Of a stretch of 64,000 nucleotides of DNA, positions 24,276 to 36,420 are shown piece after piece; the first letter of the stretch is position 1; every line of letters starts with the position of its first letter. The notes beneath the pieces are model-generated. The model did no database searches and had not been told where the DNA came from. It worked only from the letters and a program-made list of their open reading frames with translations. Source of the DNA: Magicicada septendecula (Eukaryota > Arthropoda > Insecta > Hemiptera > Cicadidae). The stretch spans positions 693,334,462 through 693,398,461 of the forward strand of contig CM068367.1 of the NCBI GenBank assembly GCA_034769895.1. The letters run 5' to 3'. The position numbers were made by a program, and so were the translations under genes.

Positions 24276-25330
24276 TGCAGAGTATGCGGATCGAGGGTCT
24301 GAAGCAGTTGCAGCAGTTAATCCACAGACGTTAAATCCATCAACAGTTGCTGAAGGACCTGAGTTGCTGATCCCTGAACTCTTCGTTGGAATCCAGGACG
24401 CAGCGGAAATCATCGCCACTAGCTGATTGGACTAGGACATCGAGGGACCCCAGAGGACATCATCCAGAACTTCAGTACCAGGAAAGTCAATATCATTTAT
24501 ACATTTTATATAAAAAGAACATTTTTCTTTCTTTTGTTAAATCAATTGTAAAATCAATTTCATTCAGATGCCTATAAAAACAGAGACTCTAAGTTAATAA
24601 GAACTTCAATATTGTGATAATCTGTAGAACAAGTATAAGTTAATTAACAAGTAATAGATAAGAAGTAGAGTACATAAAAAGCGCTATACAAATCTTAATA
24701 TTAAATCACTTAAGAAACTTATACTGCAGTATACGTGAAACCAATCACAAAGTAAATAAAAAGCACGTAGAACAAGATTCACGGCTAATTTATTTAAGAG
24801 TATTTTTTAAAAGCATTCTGAAATAGTAAAATCAATATTAAATCTTGAAAAATCATTAATTAAATTATTTAAATAATTAACTTTGAAAGTAATAAGGAAC
24901 AAGTTCATATAAAATCGTAATTATAAGCTTTCCTTCTGAAAGCTAATATTCTTTCTAAAAACATTGATCAAACTACTCATTACTCTTTAGTGCGTAAGAA
25001 TTACATTAGATATAAGTTTTTCATTTTATGTGCTGTTAGAATAATAAACCCCAGTTTTATACCCGACACTGTTTTGTTATTGCTGTACTCCAAAATCTAC
25101 CAACATCACAAAACTATTCACAATAATTATAACGATTTACTTTGTGCTTATACTTTTGAATTAATCTACTTGCGAATTCAAATCACAAATTCCTACGGCC
25201 CTAGTCGGAAGAATAAAACGCAAGAACGCACAGCAGGTAGGTCAGTTCACATACACCATAATTGTAAAGTTATAACTGTTGCCCTGAACTTGGGGCTTCC
25301 CGAAGTTAACACGAAGTTAGATTAGTTATA
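23179..25330 (+). repeat. 5' LTR (2152 bp)
   Basis: Begins TATAACGTACC and ends TTAGATTAGTTATA. Contains a (CA)n tract (24241-24272) and a short irregular repeat around ACTCATCTGTAAAC (23850-23935). The open frames inside (for example 23838-24047 and 24990-25325) occur in both LTRs but resemble no protein I know, so I treat them as non-coding. LTRs this long are known for some Ty3-like insect elements such as Ulysses. Confidence 0.9.
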
Positions 25331-25355
25331 TATGTCGCCCGGAACGTGGAGCCCG
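25331..25355 (+). other. Primer-binding-like site after the 5' LTR
   Basis: TGTCGCCCGGAACGTGGAGC starts two bases after the LTR. It resembles the lysine-tRNA primer sites of retroelements (TGGCGCCC...) but has T in place of the third base G, so a strict CCA pairing would be broken. A second candidate, TGGCGTCCAACCC, lies at 25443. Confidence 0.4.
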
Positions 25356-25527
25356 ATTTAATTTTGATTAAAATTTAAATTGTAAAATTTAATTGTAGCA
25401 AATTAAAGTCAAACAAATTTGCTGTTTTAATTTGTAAAACAGCTGGCGTCCAACCCAAACAATCCCTAAAGATAGTTTTGTGAATTGGTAATAAGTACAG
25501 CAATAGTGTTAAGAATATTGTGTAGCA

Positions 25528-26964
25528 ATGGACACCGACAAAATGTTCAAACAATTGTTACAAGAAATAAAACAAAACGCGGTTAAAGCTGAGCAAACGA
25601 ACACGGAAATGAAACGCGAGTTAACAGATAATATAAACGCGAAATTTGAAGAAAGTGCAGCCAAAGCTGAACTAAATATCGCGGAATTAACAGCTAAAAT
25701 AGACGCGCAGAAAACAAGTTTAACCGAAACACTAGAACAGACTAACGCGGATATAAACGCAGAAATAAGACAAACCAATGCAAAATTCGACCAAGTAAAT
25801 AAAGAAATAGTTGCACCCAATGCTAAAGTCGAAGAAAGCGTGAAAAGCTTAGACTCTAAAGTTACCGAGGTCGGAGAAAAAATTCATATGGTCGAGACTA
25901 AAATAAATGAACGTTTTAAGGTTTTTGAGACCACAATGCATAAATCGTTTATTGAACAGATTACGCGTATGGAAGGGCGATTTAAAGAACACATCGGCAA
26001 GTGTGAAAAACAGACTGCGGATGTAGCGAAAAAAGTCGATAACCTTGAAGTACGCATAAAAACCGATGTAACCGAAACACAACGACAAGTTGCTAGATTA
26101 GACGCGTCGATTGTAGAAGTTCGTTCCGATGTCGATACAAATAGAGTCAATGTATTGCAAACGCTTAACGAGGAGATTTCTAAAGTGCGACAGGAAGTAC
26201 GGCGGAAATCGGCACCAAATATTCTTGTACAAGGGCAGGTCGGCGAAAAGAACCGAGTCTATTTTACCGGTGAAAATAATGAAAACCCAATCGAGTTCTT
26301 GCTAACGTGCGAAAATGAAATGGCAAGGGTAGGTTCGCGACTAGAGGACCAAGACCGGATACAATGGGTGGTGAATGCGATGCGTGATTCAGGCAGACGA
26401 TGGTATAACATTGTAAGTGATAAAATTACCACTTATACGGAATTTAGACAAATGTTTGAAAACCGATATTGGAATGCGCACACGCAAAGACTCCTGCGAA
26501 ATGAATTAGAATACGGACGTTATGACCGGAAGCAGGGTATAACGCCTGAAAACTATATCATACAGCAGGTTGAACGCGCTAAACATTTAACACCAGCGTT
26601 TTCCGAGGTCGATATAGTCACGAAATTGGCGTACCATTTTAATCATAATATTCGTGTAGCCGCATTTACGCAAGTAATACGTACGGTTGACGAACTGTTA
26701 ATATTAATATCCCAGAGTGAAACCGTTTTCGATTTCAGCGGCTGGAGATATAACCCGAACTATAATCCAAATAATGATAACCATCCAAGGCCTAGTACTA
26801 GTTCGACTACACAACCAGCACCGCCGGAACCGCAAAATAAACCCTTTGAATATAAAGGAAAGACGAGTTTCAATAGGCAGAAACCGATGAATAAAGGCAA
26901 CAGTGGAACTCCAATGCGAGCCATACAAACAGTCGAGGTAGCAGATACCGGTACGACCGAATAA
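25528..26964 (+). CDS. gag: Gag-like structural protein of the LTR retrotransposon
   Basis: 478 residues from ATG at 25528 to TAA at 26964, intact. Residues 1 to about 225 are charged and Ala/Lys/Glu-rich with heptad-like spacing (KAEQTNTEMKREL, FEESAAKAEL), a predicted long coiled coil. Residues about 240-395 match the retrotransposon Gag (capsid-like) pattern: VYFTGENNENPIEFL, then GRRWYNIVSD, FRQMFENRYW and NYIIQQVERAKHL. The tail (about 405-455) is Pro/Asn/Ser-rich. No CCHC zinc knuckle is present, unlike many Gag proteins. In this family Gag forms the particle around the element RNA. The opposite-strand frames here are shadows. Retention of an open frame without any pol suggests selection or very recent transposition. 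Confidence 0.85.
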   Translation: MDTDKMFKQLLQEIKQNAVKAEQTNTEMKRELTDNINAKFEESAAKAELNIAELTAKIDAQKTSLTETLEQTNADINAEIRQTNAKFDQVNKEIVAPNAKVEESVKSLDSKVTEVGEKIHMVETKINERFKVFETTMHKSFIEQITRMEGRFKEHIGKCEKQTADVAKKVDNLEVRIKTDVTETQRQVARLDASIVEVRSDVDTNRVNVLQTLNEEISKVRQEVRRKSAPNILVQGQVGEKNRVYFTGENNENPIEFLLTCENEMARVGSRLEDQDRIQWVVNAMRDSGRRWYNIVSDKITTYTEFRQMFENRYWNAHTQRLLRNELEYGRYDRKQGITPENYIIQQVERAKHLTPAFSEVDIVTKLAYHFNHNIRVAAFTQVIRTVDELLILISQSETVFDFSGWRYNPNYNPNNDNHPRPSTSSTTQPAPPEPQNKPFEYKGKTSFNRQKPMNKGNSGTPMRAIQTVEVADTGTTE

Positions 26965-27077
26965 ACTAGCGAAATAGAAAATGTTAGAGACCCTATTGCA
27001 AAAGCAAAACAGTTTCCCCATGCAAAAAACTTGCGACAGGTCGCATCAAAAAACGATGCGCAATAAATCCTGCAAAA

Positions 27078-27398
27078 ATGTTTAAAAATAAGATTGGTAG
27101 AAATAGGAAAAATACTAGGTATAAGAAAGGTGAGTTTTCTCATGAAATTTGTGTGCCAGTTAATAAGGTGTTCACACCGGACGTAGGAGAACAATTGTGG
27201 GAGGTAAGTACAATGCAACAATGCTCCCCTTACGTAACGTGTCCGGTAGTACAGGAACTTGAAGACGACGTTCCCACGGACGTAGATTTAGGTGGCGTTA
27301 CTGTGTTATGCGGGGGTAGCGAAGCATTTTCCGAGTGGATAGAGGAATATGGTCGGATCACACATAAACAGCCGTACGAAATATTAGAGACGCTGTAA
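27078..27398 (+). CDS. Small ORF downstream of gag, unknown
   Basis: 106 codons starting MFKNKIGRNRKNTRYKKGEF and ending ILETL. The N-terminus is basic, the C-terminal half acidic (VQELEDDVPTDVDLGG). It contains a DVDLGG-like stretch but no DTG/DSG protease triad in context and no RT motif. It starts about 110 bases after the gag stop, in a different frame. It could be a remnant of the start of pol, an accessory protein, or a chance frame. Confidence 0.35.
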   Translation: MFKNKIGRNRKNTRYKKGEFSHEICVPVNKVFTPDVGEQLWEVSTMQQCSPYVTCPVVQELEDDVPTDVDLGGVTVLCGGSEAFSEWIEEYGRITHKQPYEILETL

Positions 27399-28001
27399 AA
27401 ATAAACCATGTAAAGATAGAGATAATTTAAATACTAATATTTAAATTCCAATAATAATTGTTAAATATAAATTAGAGCATTAGAGATAAATAATAATAAT
27501 TGTGGGCAAGTTATAAATAAATAACAGGTAGTCGTAGCATTGGTGAACAAACTAACGCACAAGTCGAGGTGTAGACGGGTGACGGTGACAGGAAACGCGT
27601 TTTCAATGCGACAAAACGCGCACGAGCCGCGCTCAGCTGGTTTTTAAACGCATAGACTAACTAGCGGCGTTTACTACGCGATAACAGAAGTAGCAAACGG
27701 AAGCACATTCCGAACAGCACGCGCCACAATTGTCTATTGTCATCTGTGTAAAATACCTGGCTAATTGTCTGGCGATTAAGTACTACCCGTGCTACAAACA
27801 TTGTCTCACAATATTTTTATACACAATAATTTAATTGTATTAGGAGTAAGTTATATTTATAATGCTTGTATGAATAGAATAGTTATATCAGTATATGTTT
27901 TTCTAAGTAAATAACACAATGTATATTTGTGAAACATGAAGAATGTACATGTAGAGAAAAAAAAATAAAATAACTGTATAACCTACATTCATTTTTTTTT
28001 T
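27399..28001. other. Non-coding 3' interior of the LTR retrotransposon
   Basis: About 600 bp with no open frame of note. The part from 27570 to 27720 is more GC-rich than the surroundings. Confidence 0.5.
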
Positions 28002-28015
28002 AAACGGGTGGGGTG
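28002..28015 (+). other. Polypurine tract before the 3' LTR
   Basis: AAACGGGTGGGGTG lies two bases before the TATAAC start of the 3' LTR, the expected place for plus-strand priming. It is purine-rich with a C and two T interruptions. Confidence 0.5.
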
Positions 28016-28017
28016 TA

Positions 28018-30164
28018 TATAACGTACCAAATCCCATAGATTTGGGGTTATATGTAGAAAGTTTTAAAAATCAAATATAAAGTTAATTTAAATCGAAAGA
28101 ACCATATCTCGCGCTGTAGCGAGCAATTCCAAACAATTGTAAAACGCCCGGCGGCTACGTCCGGTGGTGTTATGTAACGCACACACACCGTTATAAATTA
28201 AGGACACGCCCTAACTTTAAACCATTAATATTTCGGAAACGAATAAATATAGGCAAAATCCAAATTAGCCAAAATGTTTACCGAAATATTAACAATACGG
28301 TGTGCGAATTTCATTAAATATAATTAAAGAATTAATGAGCTAATTCATTTTATTTAAATAACTTTCTTAGTAAGTGAGCTAGGAAGTTCAGATTTGGATA
28401 TGTTATAATTGTAAAAATTACGAATCAAATGTATATGTTAGATTAAGCATAACTTGGCTTATGGCCAAGATAATCGCAATACAAATTGCAACCGGACATC
28501 CGACCGACAATTGGTTCCGGTCTAACCCAGAATATTAATAATAATAATAATTCTCGGACTGTGGGAATTATTTTTCGTTCTCACGGAATGAGGTGACTCA
28601 ATTTTAAGTAGAAGGGAGAATGTTTCAGCCAATCAGATCATCCTAAAAATTTTGAACAACCGTTGATTTCGGGTTGAACTCTCGTCACTCATCTGTAAAC
28701 GTTCACGCAGTCAACACATACTCATCTGTTACAACTCAACCAGTAAACACACTCATCTGTAAACATTCAATCAGAACTCAACCAGTACAACACAGACTCT
28801 TCAATCAGAACTCACACACAGACTTCTGTAAAGAGTCGACTTCTGGACAACGCAGACACTCTTCGAGAACGACTGGACTGTGACGGCGTCTACGTGCGAG
28901 ACTATTATTCATCAATAAATTAGCGTACGGCTCAATACACCATACTGTTGGCGTACGCACATAAGAGATCGACAATATACTACGAGAAGTCACGTCCAGA
29001 CTACAACAGAGCGAGGCAGTCTAAATCGTGGTACGAGCTGAAGAACTGACGACGCAGAGCTACACCCGAGACGAGGTACACACACACACACACACACACA
29101 CACACGGTGCAGAGTATGCGGATCGAGGGTCTGAAGCAGTTGCAGCAGTTAATCCACAGACGTTAAATCCATCAACAGTTGCTGAAGGACCTGAGTTGCT
29201 GATCCCTGAACTCTTCGTTGGAATCCAGGACGCAGCGGAAATCATCGCCACTAGCTGATTGGACTAGGACATCGAGGGACCCCAGAGGACATCATCCAGA
29301 ACTTCAGTACCAGGAAAGTCAACATCATTTATACATTTTATGTAAAAAAGAACATTTTTCTTTCTTTTGTTAAATCAATTGTAAAATCAATTTCATTTAG
29401 ATGCCTATAAAAACAGAGACTCTAAGTTAATAAGAACTTCAATATTGTGATAATCTGTAGAACAAGTATAAGTTAATTAACAAGTAATAGATAAGAAGTA
29501 GAGTACATAAAAAGCGCTATACAAATCTTAATATTAAATCACTTAAGAACCTTATACTGCAGTATAAGTGAAACCAATCACAAAGTAAATAAAAAGCACG
29601 TAGAACAAGATTCACAGCTAATTTATTTAAGAGTATTTTTTAAAAGCATTCTGAAATAGTAAAATCAATATTAAAATCTTGAAAAATCATTAATTAAATT
29701 ATTTAAATAATTAACTTTGAAAGTAATAAGGAACAAGTTCATATAAAATCGTAATTATAAGCTTTCCTTCTGAAAGCTAATATTCTTTCTAAAAACATTG
29801 ATCAAACTACTCATTACTCTTTAATGCGTAAGAATTACATTAGATATAAGTTTTTCATTTTATGTGCTGTTAGAATAATAAACCCCAGTTTTATACCCGA
29901 CACTGTTTTGTTATTGCTGTACTCCAAAATCTACCAACATCACAAAACTATTCACAATAATTATAACGATTTACTTTGTGCTTATACTTTTGAATTAATC
30001 TACTTGCGAATTCAAATCACAAATTCCTACGGCCCTAGTCGGAAGAAGAAAACGCAAGAACGCACAGCAGGTAGGTCAGTTCACACACACCATAATAGTA
30101 AAATTATAACTGTTGCCCTGAACTTGGGGCTTCCCGAAGTTAACACGAAGTTAGATTAGTTATA
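28018..30164 (+). repeat. 3' LTR (2147 bp)
   Basis: Same sequence as 23179-25330 apart from scattered substitutions, a shorter CA tract (29078-29105) and a shorter ATA run near 28535. It ends in GTTATA and is followed by ATATATAATAAA of the flank. Confidence 0.9.
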
Positions 30165-30255
30165 ATATATAATAAAATAAAGTTGAGAATTAAGACAAGA
30201 CTGAACAAGAGTTATTTATATGTGTACTACGTTATCGGCAACAAAGAAGTAGTTT

Positions 30256-30429
30256 GTTGTTAAAATTCATTCCCGGGCTGTTTGGCCATAGTCCAATGTT
30301 TTCTGCAAAACCAAACGTTTCGGCAGTGCCATCATCAGTGAAAATCGTGTACGATAACGTGAGGTGGTATACGTTAGTGACCACAGTTCTGTGGTTAAGG
30401 CTGAAGCAGTAAGTAGAAAGAAGTAGTTT
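30256..30429 (-). mobile_element. Penelope-like short insert, copy 4
   Basis: Same insert and same site just beyond the LTR retrotransposon (direct repeats at 30243-30255 and 30417-30429). It is shorter between GGCAGTGCC and ATCATCAG, leaving a compact GGCACTGCC hairpin on the minus strand. An uninserted copy of the target lies only about 110 bp away, at 30541-30553. Confidence 0.55.
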
Positions 30430-30553
30430 CTATGGAAATATTTCATTTCGAAAATGATTTTAAATATAAATCTTAGAACATGAAAGTCATGTATGGTTCT
30501 CCATACCCATATTTTATATGTGTACTACGTTATCGGCAACAAAGAAGTAGTTT

Positions 30554-33500
30554 CTATGGAAATAATTCATTTCAATTTGTTAAAGTTGTTATGTTGGATA
30601 TCTAATAGGCATGTTTCCTTCAATATTTTAGTTATAAATTTTCCCAATTTATGATTTGGGCTGTTTTGGAATTTACTGCTGTCTGATAGGTTTTCTTTTC
30701 TGTTTAATTTTATTGGTGTATTCAGTTTAGTGAGAATAGATTATCCATATCATATAATAAAATTTTTATTTTACTAATTAAAAATTGTTTCATTATTTTT
30801 AATTTGTTTCACTAATTTAATTAAAAGTTATGGAACAATTTTCAATTAAATTAGTAATTTGGTTTTTGTATTAGCAGGATTTTTATTTAATAATAAGCAT
30901 TTATTGTCATTAATAAATTACATTGTTTTTATCTAATTCTTGATTGAATTCATAACAAGAATTCATTACAGTTCATAAGTATATATATCCACATATGATG
31001 TGATGTTATTCTTAATTATTGTGCTTGCTTGTTTTCCTTGATGGATTTCCCTATGACTCGGCAGATCATCTGTGTCTCGAAACACTCATGTATTATATTT
31101 ATGTGTGTGTGTGTGTGTCTGTGTGTGAAATATTTTACGGTGAAGTTAATTTATAACGTATCTAAGCCTACGTCGAACACAGATCGAATGGCAAATAGCA
31201 ATTGAAAAAACGTTCATGCTTATTTTCATAAAACAGGTTTCAAAATCTCGGAACACCATAATATTATGACTGAAGATATGTATGTTTATTGACCCAGATA
31301 AAAACGAACAAAAAAGTGCTCTATAGTTTTATAAACATTTAACCAGTATCGAACTAACGAGATAGGCAATAATACTCACAGTCATGGAGAAAATTACGGT
31401 GGATGCATAGTATGACTGTATCGGATTTGTCCGTGATGTCTATCGACATAGATCGTTGAGTTTAACTGACACAACTGTTTACATATTATATTAGTGTTTA
31501 ATTGCGGAATAATTCGTTGAAATAAATAATAATTCAATTATCAGTTTCTATCATGCGAATTCGCTTTACTGTCTATCATAATCAATTATCTTCGTCACTA
31601 TACCGTGACTTCCATTAGTTACATTCTTGACGTGAAAGCGATTGCCCACTCACGTTACAAGATTTACATACCTAATGTTTGTCCAAACATTATTTACATG
31701 AGCGTTCTGTCCAAACATTTTGAGATAAACCTTCTAGTTACGTTACTGACTTCACCTTCCAGCGTTAATGCGTATATAACCTTTCATTGTTGCTCTGGAT
31801 ATTTGGGCAAGAGATAATAATGTCTTGGCGTGGAAGTCCAACAATTCCTGACTGTTCTCAAATTGGCAAATTTTTGCCAATGACAAAGTTTTCAGATGAA
31901 TGTTTTAGTGAATGACTTTACGATTTACTGTATTCGGTATAGTAACGGCAATGGCTCTACAGATCGAGTACTCCCTTCTTGTGTGCCGTTTGTGCAAACA
32001 ATCTGGTTATGTTGGGGATTCTCAGCTCACTTTGTTTGGATCTAGAGAAACTAAGTGAACTCCGTTCAGATTTATCAAATTGAGAGAAGAATGTAGTAAT
32101 ACAAAAACGGAAGAGAGTATTAGTATTATTGTTACCGCATCAGTCCTATCAACGGTGCACTGTGAAACCGCTTTGACTAAAATAAAATGTAATTTGAAAA
32201 CATTGTTGACGAAGTCCAAAATAGTTTGTAAAAGTAGTTTATAGTAGCAATTTATAAAAATAGTAGGAATTACAGGTAATTAGACTGCTAGCAAATTTTT
32301 GCCAACAGTGAATTTACTGTGGTAAATATAAATTAATTTTCACACAGTTTGAAGAATGCGGAGAGTAGGCCTACTACGTCCTCTCGCCTTATCCCTTACC
32401 TGTAAGTAGTGCTGAGTACTTTCCACTATCAAACTGCTCACTCAATGGTCATTCACTACTAATTGTTGATAATCTTACAAACCAATTTAATCACTGACAG
32501 TTCACGCACTTGTAATACATTAATTAAATGTTAACACAGCACAGACAGTAATGACTTGAACTACAACTGCGGTAAATATAAGGCCAATGTAGCAAAGTCC
32601 GAATGTTACACACACATATACGATTCTCACGTTTGTATCAACGCTTCTTGAAGTAAACAGTGCTATAACGGTCTCACACAATTTAAGACATCACAGTGTG
32701 ATAAACTCCGTCCATTCTTCACACGTTACGTTAACTATTGCTTTTTCACTCATGAATGCCACTGATAACCTTTTTAGTCGAAACGCAATTTTTAAAAACT
32801 TTTCTGTATCAGTAACGAGCGTCTTAGTGATTCGTGACTTGACATCAGTTTGACATTGTTTGTTTATGCAAGATGTTTAGTGTAAATAAAATATTAAAAC
32901 GATGAACGTCCTGATTTATACTGATTGTTGCTCGTTACCGCTGTGACTATTTCTAGGCGATATAGAGATACTTTTAATTTTCTAAATATGTGTAAAATAG
33001 AAAGTAAAATATGTGTAACAAGGAATCGTGACTGTATGAAAAGACACATACAATAGGTGTACTTTTTAATGCTTTACTGAAACACAAGAAACTTTCTTTC
33101 ACTTATTATACGGTACTAGCAGAAAGGGACCAAGAAATCGTCACAAAGCATGAACGTGTGCATTGATTACTTCTAACGTATACTATTTTTAACAGAAAAT
33201 ATATTTTAATTTATGACGAAAATATGTGAAACTTAATACATTGAGCCATAAAACTGAAATAATTTTTGATTTCAAACTTACTTGTTTTCATAAAAAATTG
33301 GTAGTCTGAGATGACAACGTTTCCTTCAATTCTGAATACCATTTTATTGTGTAACCAGAACTTTAGCCGTAGTGTAGTGAGCATCTTCTGTGTTTAAGCA
33401 GTGACTGAAACGACGCTCACCTTGTTATTATAACAATGTCTTGTTCACTACCAAATTTCAACAGCAAAATGTAGTTGAAAGCTGAAAAATTAAAGAATTC

Positions 33501-36420
33501 CAGATTTATAACTACAATGTGAGAATCGTTTCTTCAATTCTGTAGTATGTTCTAATACTTTGTTGACAGTAGGAAGTCATTGTTCAGTACTGTCATGTTT
33601 ATGAAATTTCTCAACTCGCTCAAAATGGAAAGGAGTTGCACGTTAGAATAGACGTAGTTTAGCATTTCAGAAATAATTTGTTTAAAAATCGCGATCACGT
33701 GTTTTTAGTCACTGTAGGATATATTTATATTAACTGTTATATTCAGTAATATTTTACACACAAGGTCAACTGGTAGGACCAGAATTTAATTATCTTAAAT
33801 TTTTCTATTTCTTGCAATCATTTTAGTTAATGTAATGACAATGATAATGTAATAGAATGGCACTCGGAAAGTAGTAAATACAATCAGGATTTTATAAACA
33901 ACACATTACAATACACAATTTGCATTTCTTTTTAGACGAATTAAACGTTTCGTGACCGAGCAGAGTAAGACTTGAAAAATCACTTAACAGAAGTAGGAAA
34001 CATGGGATAAGCTTTAAGAACACTGACTAATTAAAATGTATTACTGCAGATAATAAACAATATAGTCATATTAACACGTCGTCACATGTAAACATTTAGT
34101 TGTACATCTTGCAAAATGACATTAACTGGCAACTGTGAAGGTGAAATTAATTAAAGAATAGCTGTTTTAAATACAGTATATTTCAGGTAATAGGTGTGTG
34201 CAAGATGTAGAAATAAACAGAAATACCAAAATAACTTCACAGATCACAATTCGATTCTGTTGCGGATTGAAGGCTTTAATCCTTTAAAAGAAGGCTTTAA
34301 TATGTTCAGCTAGCGGAGTACTGACGATAAGAATTACAAACGTCTCAATATTGACGACAATAAAAGCATATACAAAATTGGCTTTCCTTATATACAAAAT
34401 AATACGTGTTGAAATACCTAAGTATGTTTAATCATACTTATGTTTAAACAGTGATGAATGGAGATGGCAGAAAACGGAGAGAAAGTCTGCCATCTGGAAA
34501 CGGATCAAACAAGTTTTCTTGCGGGAGTCTCAGTTTGCTCGTGATACTGGTAACAGAGAAATGGCGATACAAAGTTAAACATGTATAATATGAACGCTAT
34601 ATAATACGATGCCCCTATCGGACTAGATACGTTGTAGGACTAGAATAGAAGCATACTCTATATAGAATTAAGGAGAAGCTAAAGTAGCAACACCTGCCTA
34701 CATGTTTCTAATTAGCTCGCTTGTGTCTAAGGTTCCCTGAGATCAGAAATATAGTGTGGCCTACAGTCTTAGAACAATAATTAATACTTAGACGTGCTCT
34801 CTGACTATTTAAAATAATATTATAGTCTTAACAAATTCTGTGTGTGTATGTTTGCGTGTAAATGTGTACGTGCGCACACGCATGCGCGTCTCTATTATTA
34901 TTTAATTTTCAACCAAATTGTATCTTTTCCTAGACAGCAATAATTCACGATTTGGTTATAACATCACCTTCTGTGACCTTTAGTCCATCAACCTGTGCCT
35001 GAGGAACTACTCTTTCGGAAGGATGAAATCAAGAATTCGTCGTCCATAACACGTCTAGTTTTGAGTCGTTATGAGGCATCCGTAAACAATTTGCGGCTGT
35101 ATACGTGCATTAATTCAAAGTGCACAGACTACATGCAAATTGAACAAAACGTACGGATAGATACGAGACTAAATGTGTTTGCTGTTGGATTAGTACCAGG
35201 TCAGTTATCGTAGAGCCTTTTTTGTATCACTTCAGTCCATTTACAATAACTAAGCATGAGAGATTAATTATACACTACAATTAATAATAAGACCTTTAAC
35301 CTGGAATTAATCAGAAAAACAATATAAAGTTTGTGAGCAAGTTACATATTTATAATAGTGCTGAAACTGAAAATAGCATCTACAAGCTTCTTATTTAAAG
35401 GAATTTAAAAGTCTTTATAAGCAAAGTTGTCTGTTCATACCACTATTACGTTTCTTATAATAAGTTAATTACTGTAATATTCCTTTATTTATTGTGTTTA
35501 TATGACGTGTCGATACTGTCTTCATATTTTCCTGCATAAATTAACAACATATCTCCTGATATGTTTTCCTGTTCAGGATACAGAAACTTTTTTTATGTAA
35601 TTTGTATACAACTTAATTTAGTTGTGACTAGTGACCGGTTTCTATAAACATACTAAAGGGTCTCGTACTGTGGAGTCTGAGTTTGTTGTGTGTGTGTGTG
35701 CGCGCGCGCGCGCGCGTATTGTGTCTGAATCTGTAATCTCAGGTCGTTTGATAGCTGGAAACAAATAAAACACATACTACGACTGGAAAACGAAATATAA
35801 TTATTTCTGCAATATTTTAATTATTATGAGATTATAAGCTGGAACTGCTAAACAGGATAATCAAGCTGATCCGAACGCTGCTGATATTGGTTCATTAAAA
35901 ATTTAGAAATTGTACATTAGCGGAGACGTCGCAACTGCAGTGGAGCTTTGTACAGAAAATCTACAGCTGTTAATTTATCACATTGGCTTGTCAGGTGAAA
36001 GTCACATACAAAACTAACGCCTTATGATAGAAAACTTCAAGACTTTAATTATTGTTTTTCTATTCTATTTTAAACTTTGATAATTCATAAACCGTGGTTG
36101 AGCAGCCATACCGCTTGCATGAACTAATCTGTATTTTGAAAAGACAAATGCACATGCAAAATAAGATCGATCTAATTTTTAACAGTCCACTGTAAAGCCA
36201 CATTTATATTGTGAATCCATTCAGTCCTTTCTCTCAGAGTTCTTTAACATTGATGACACCTACCCAATCTCAGAATTACGTTACTACATAATCACAGTAG
36301 TATTGCGATTCAAACAAATTTTTAATTAATAAAAATATGTAATAGTTTCAAATAATTTAATTTCATAATTCATATTTACAAGTGACATTTAAAAGTTATT
36401 TTAATTAATGACGGTCTACT
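30554..36420. other. Long AT-rich stretch without recognised genes
   Basis: No coding sequence is supported; the longest frames (31605-31817, 34995-35213) are short and resemble nothing I know. It contains a TG tract near 31102, a 9-bp stem AGATGGCAG/CTGCCATCT at 34462-34495 and two alternating purine-pyrimidine tracts (34862-34889, 35687-35717). Confidence 0.5.

Larger units (their letters stand above)
23179..30164 (+). mobile_element. Non-autonomous LTR retrotransposon with gag only (TR-GAG-like)
   Basis: Two direct LTRs (23179-25330 and 28018-30164) with terminal TATAAC...GTTATA enclose a 2.69-kb interior. ATATAT occurs on both sides (23173-23178 and 30165-30170) and can serve as a 4-6 bp target duplication, though the AT-rich site makes its length ambiguous. 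A primer-binding-like site follows the 5' LTR and a purine tract precedes the 3' LTR. The interior encodes one 478-residue Gag-like protein and a small second ORF. No protease, RT, RNase H or integrase motif was found, so mobilisation would need enzymes from a related full-length element. LTRs differ by a few dozen changes at most by eye, suggesting a fairly recent insertion. Confidence 0.85.

Noticed and set aside
34995-35213. 72-codon ORF
   Set aside because: No signal, domain or conserved motif; length is within chance expectation.
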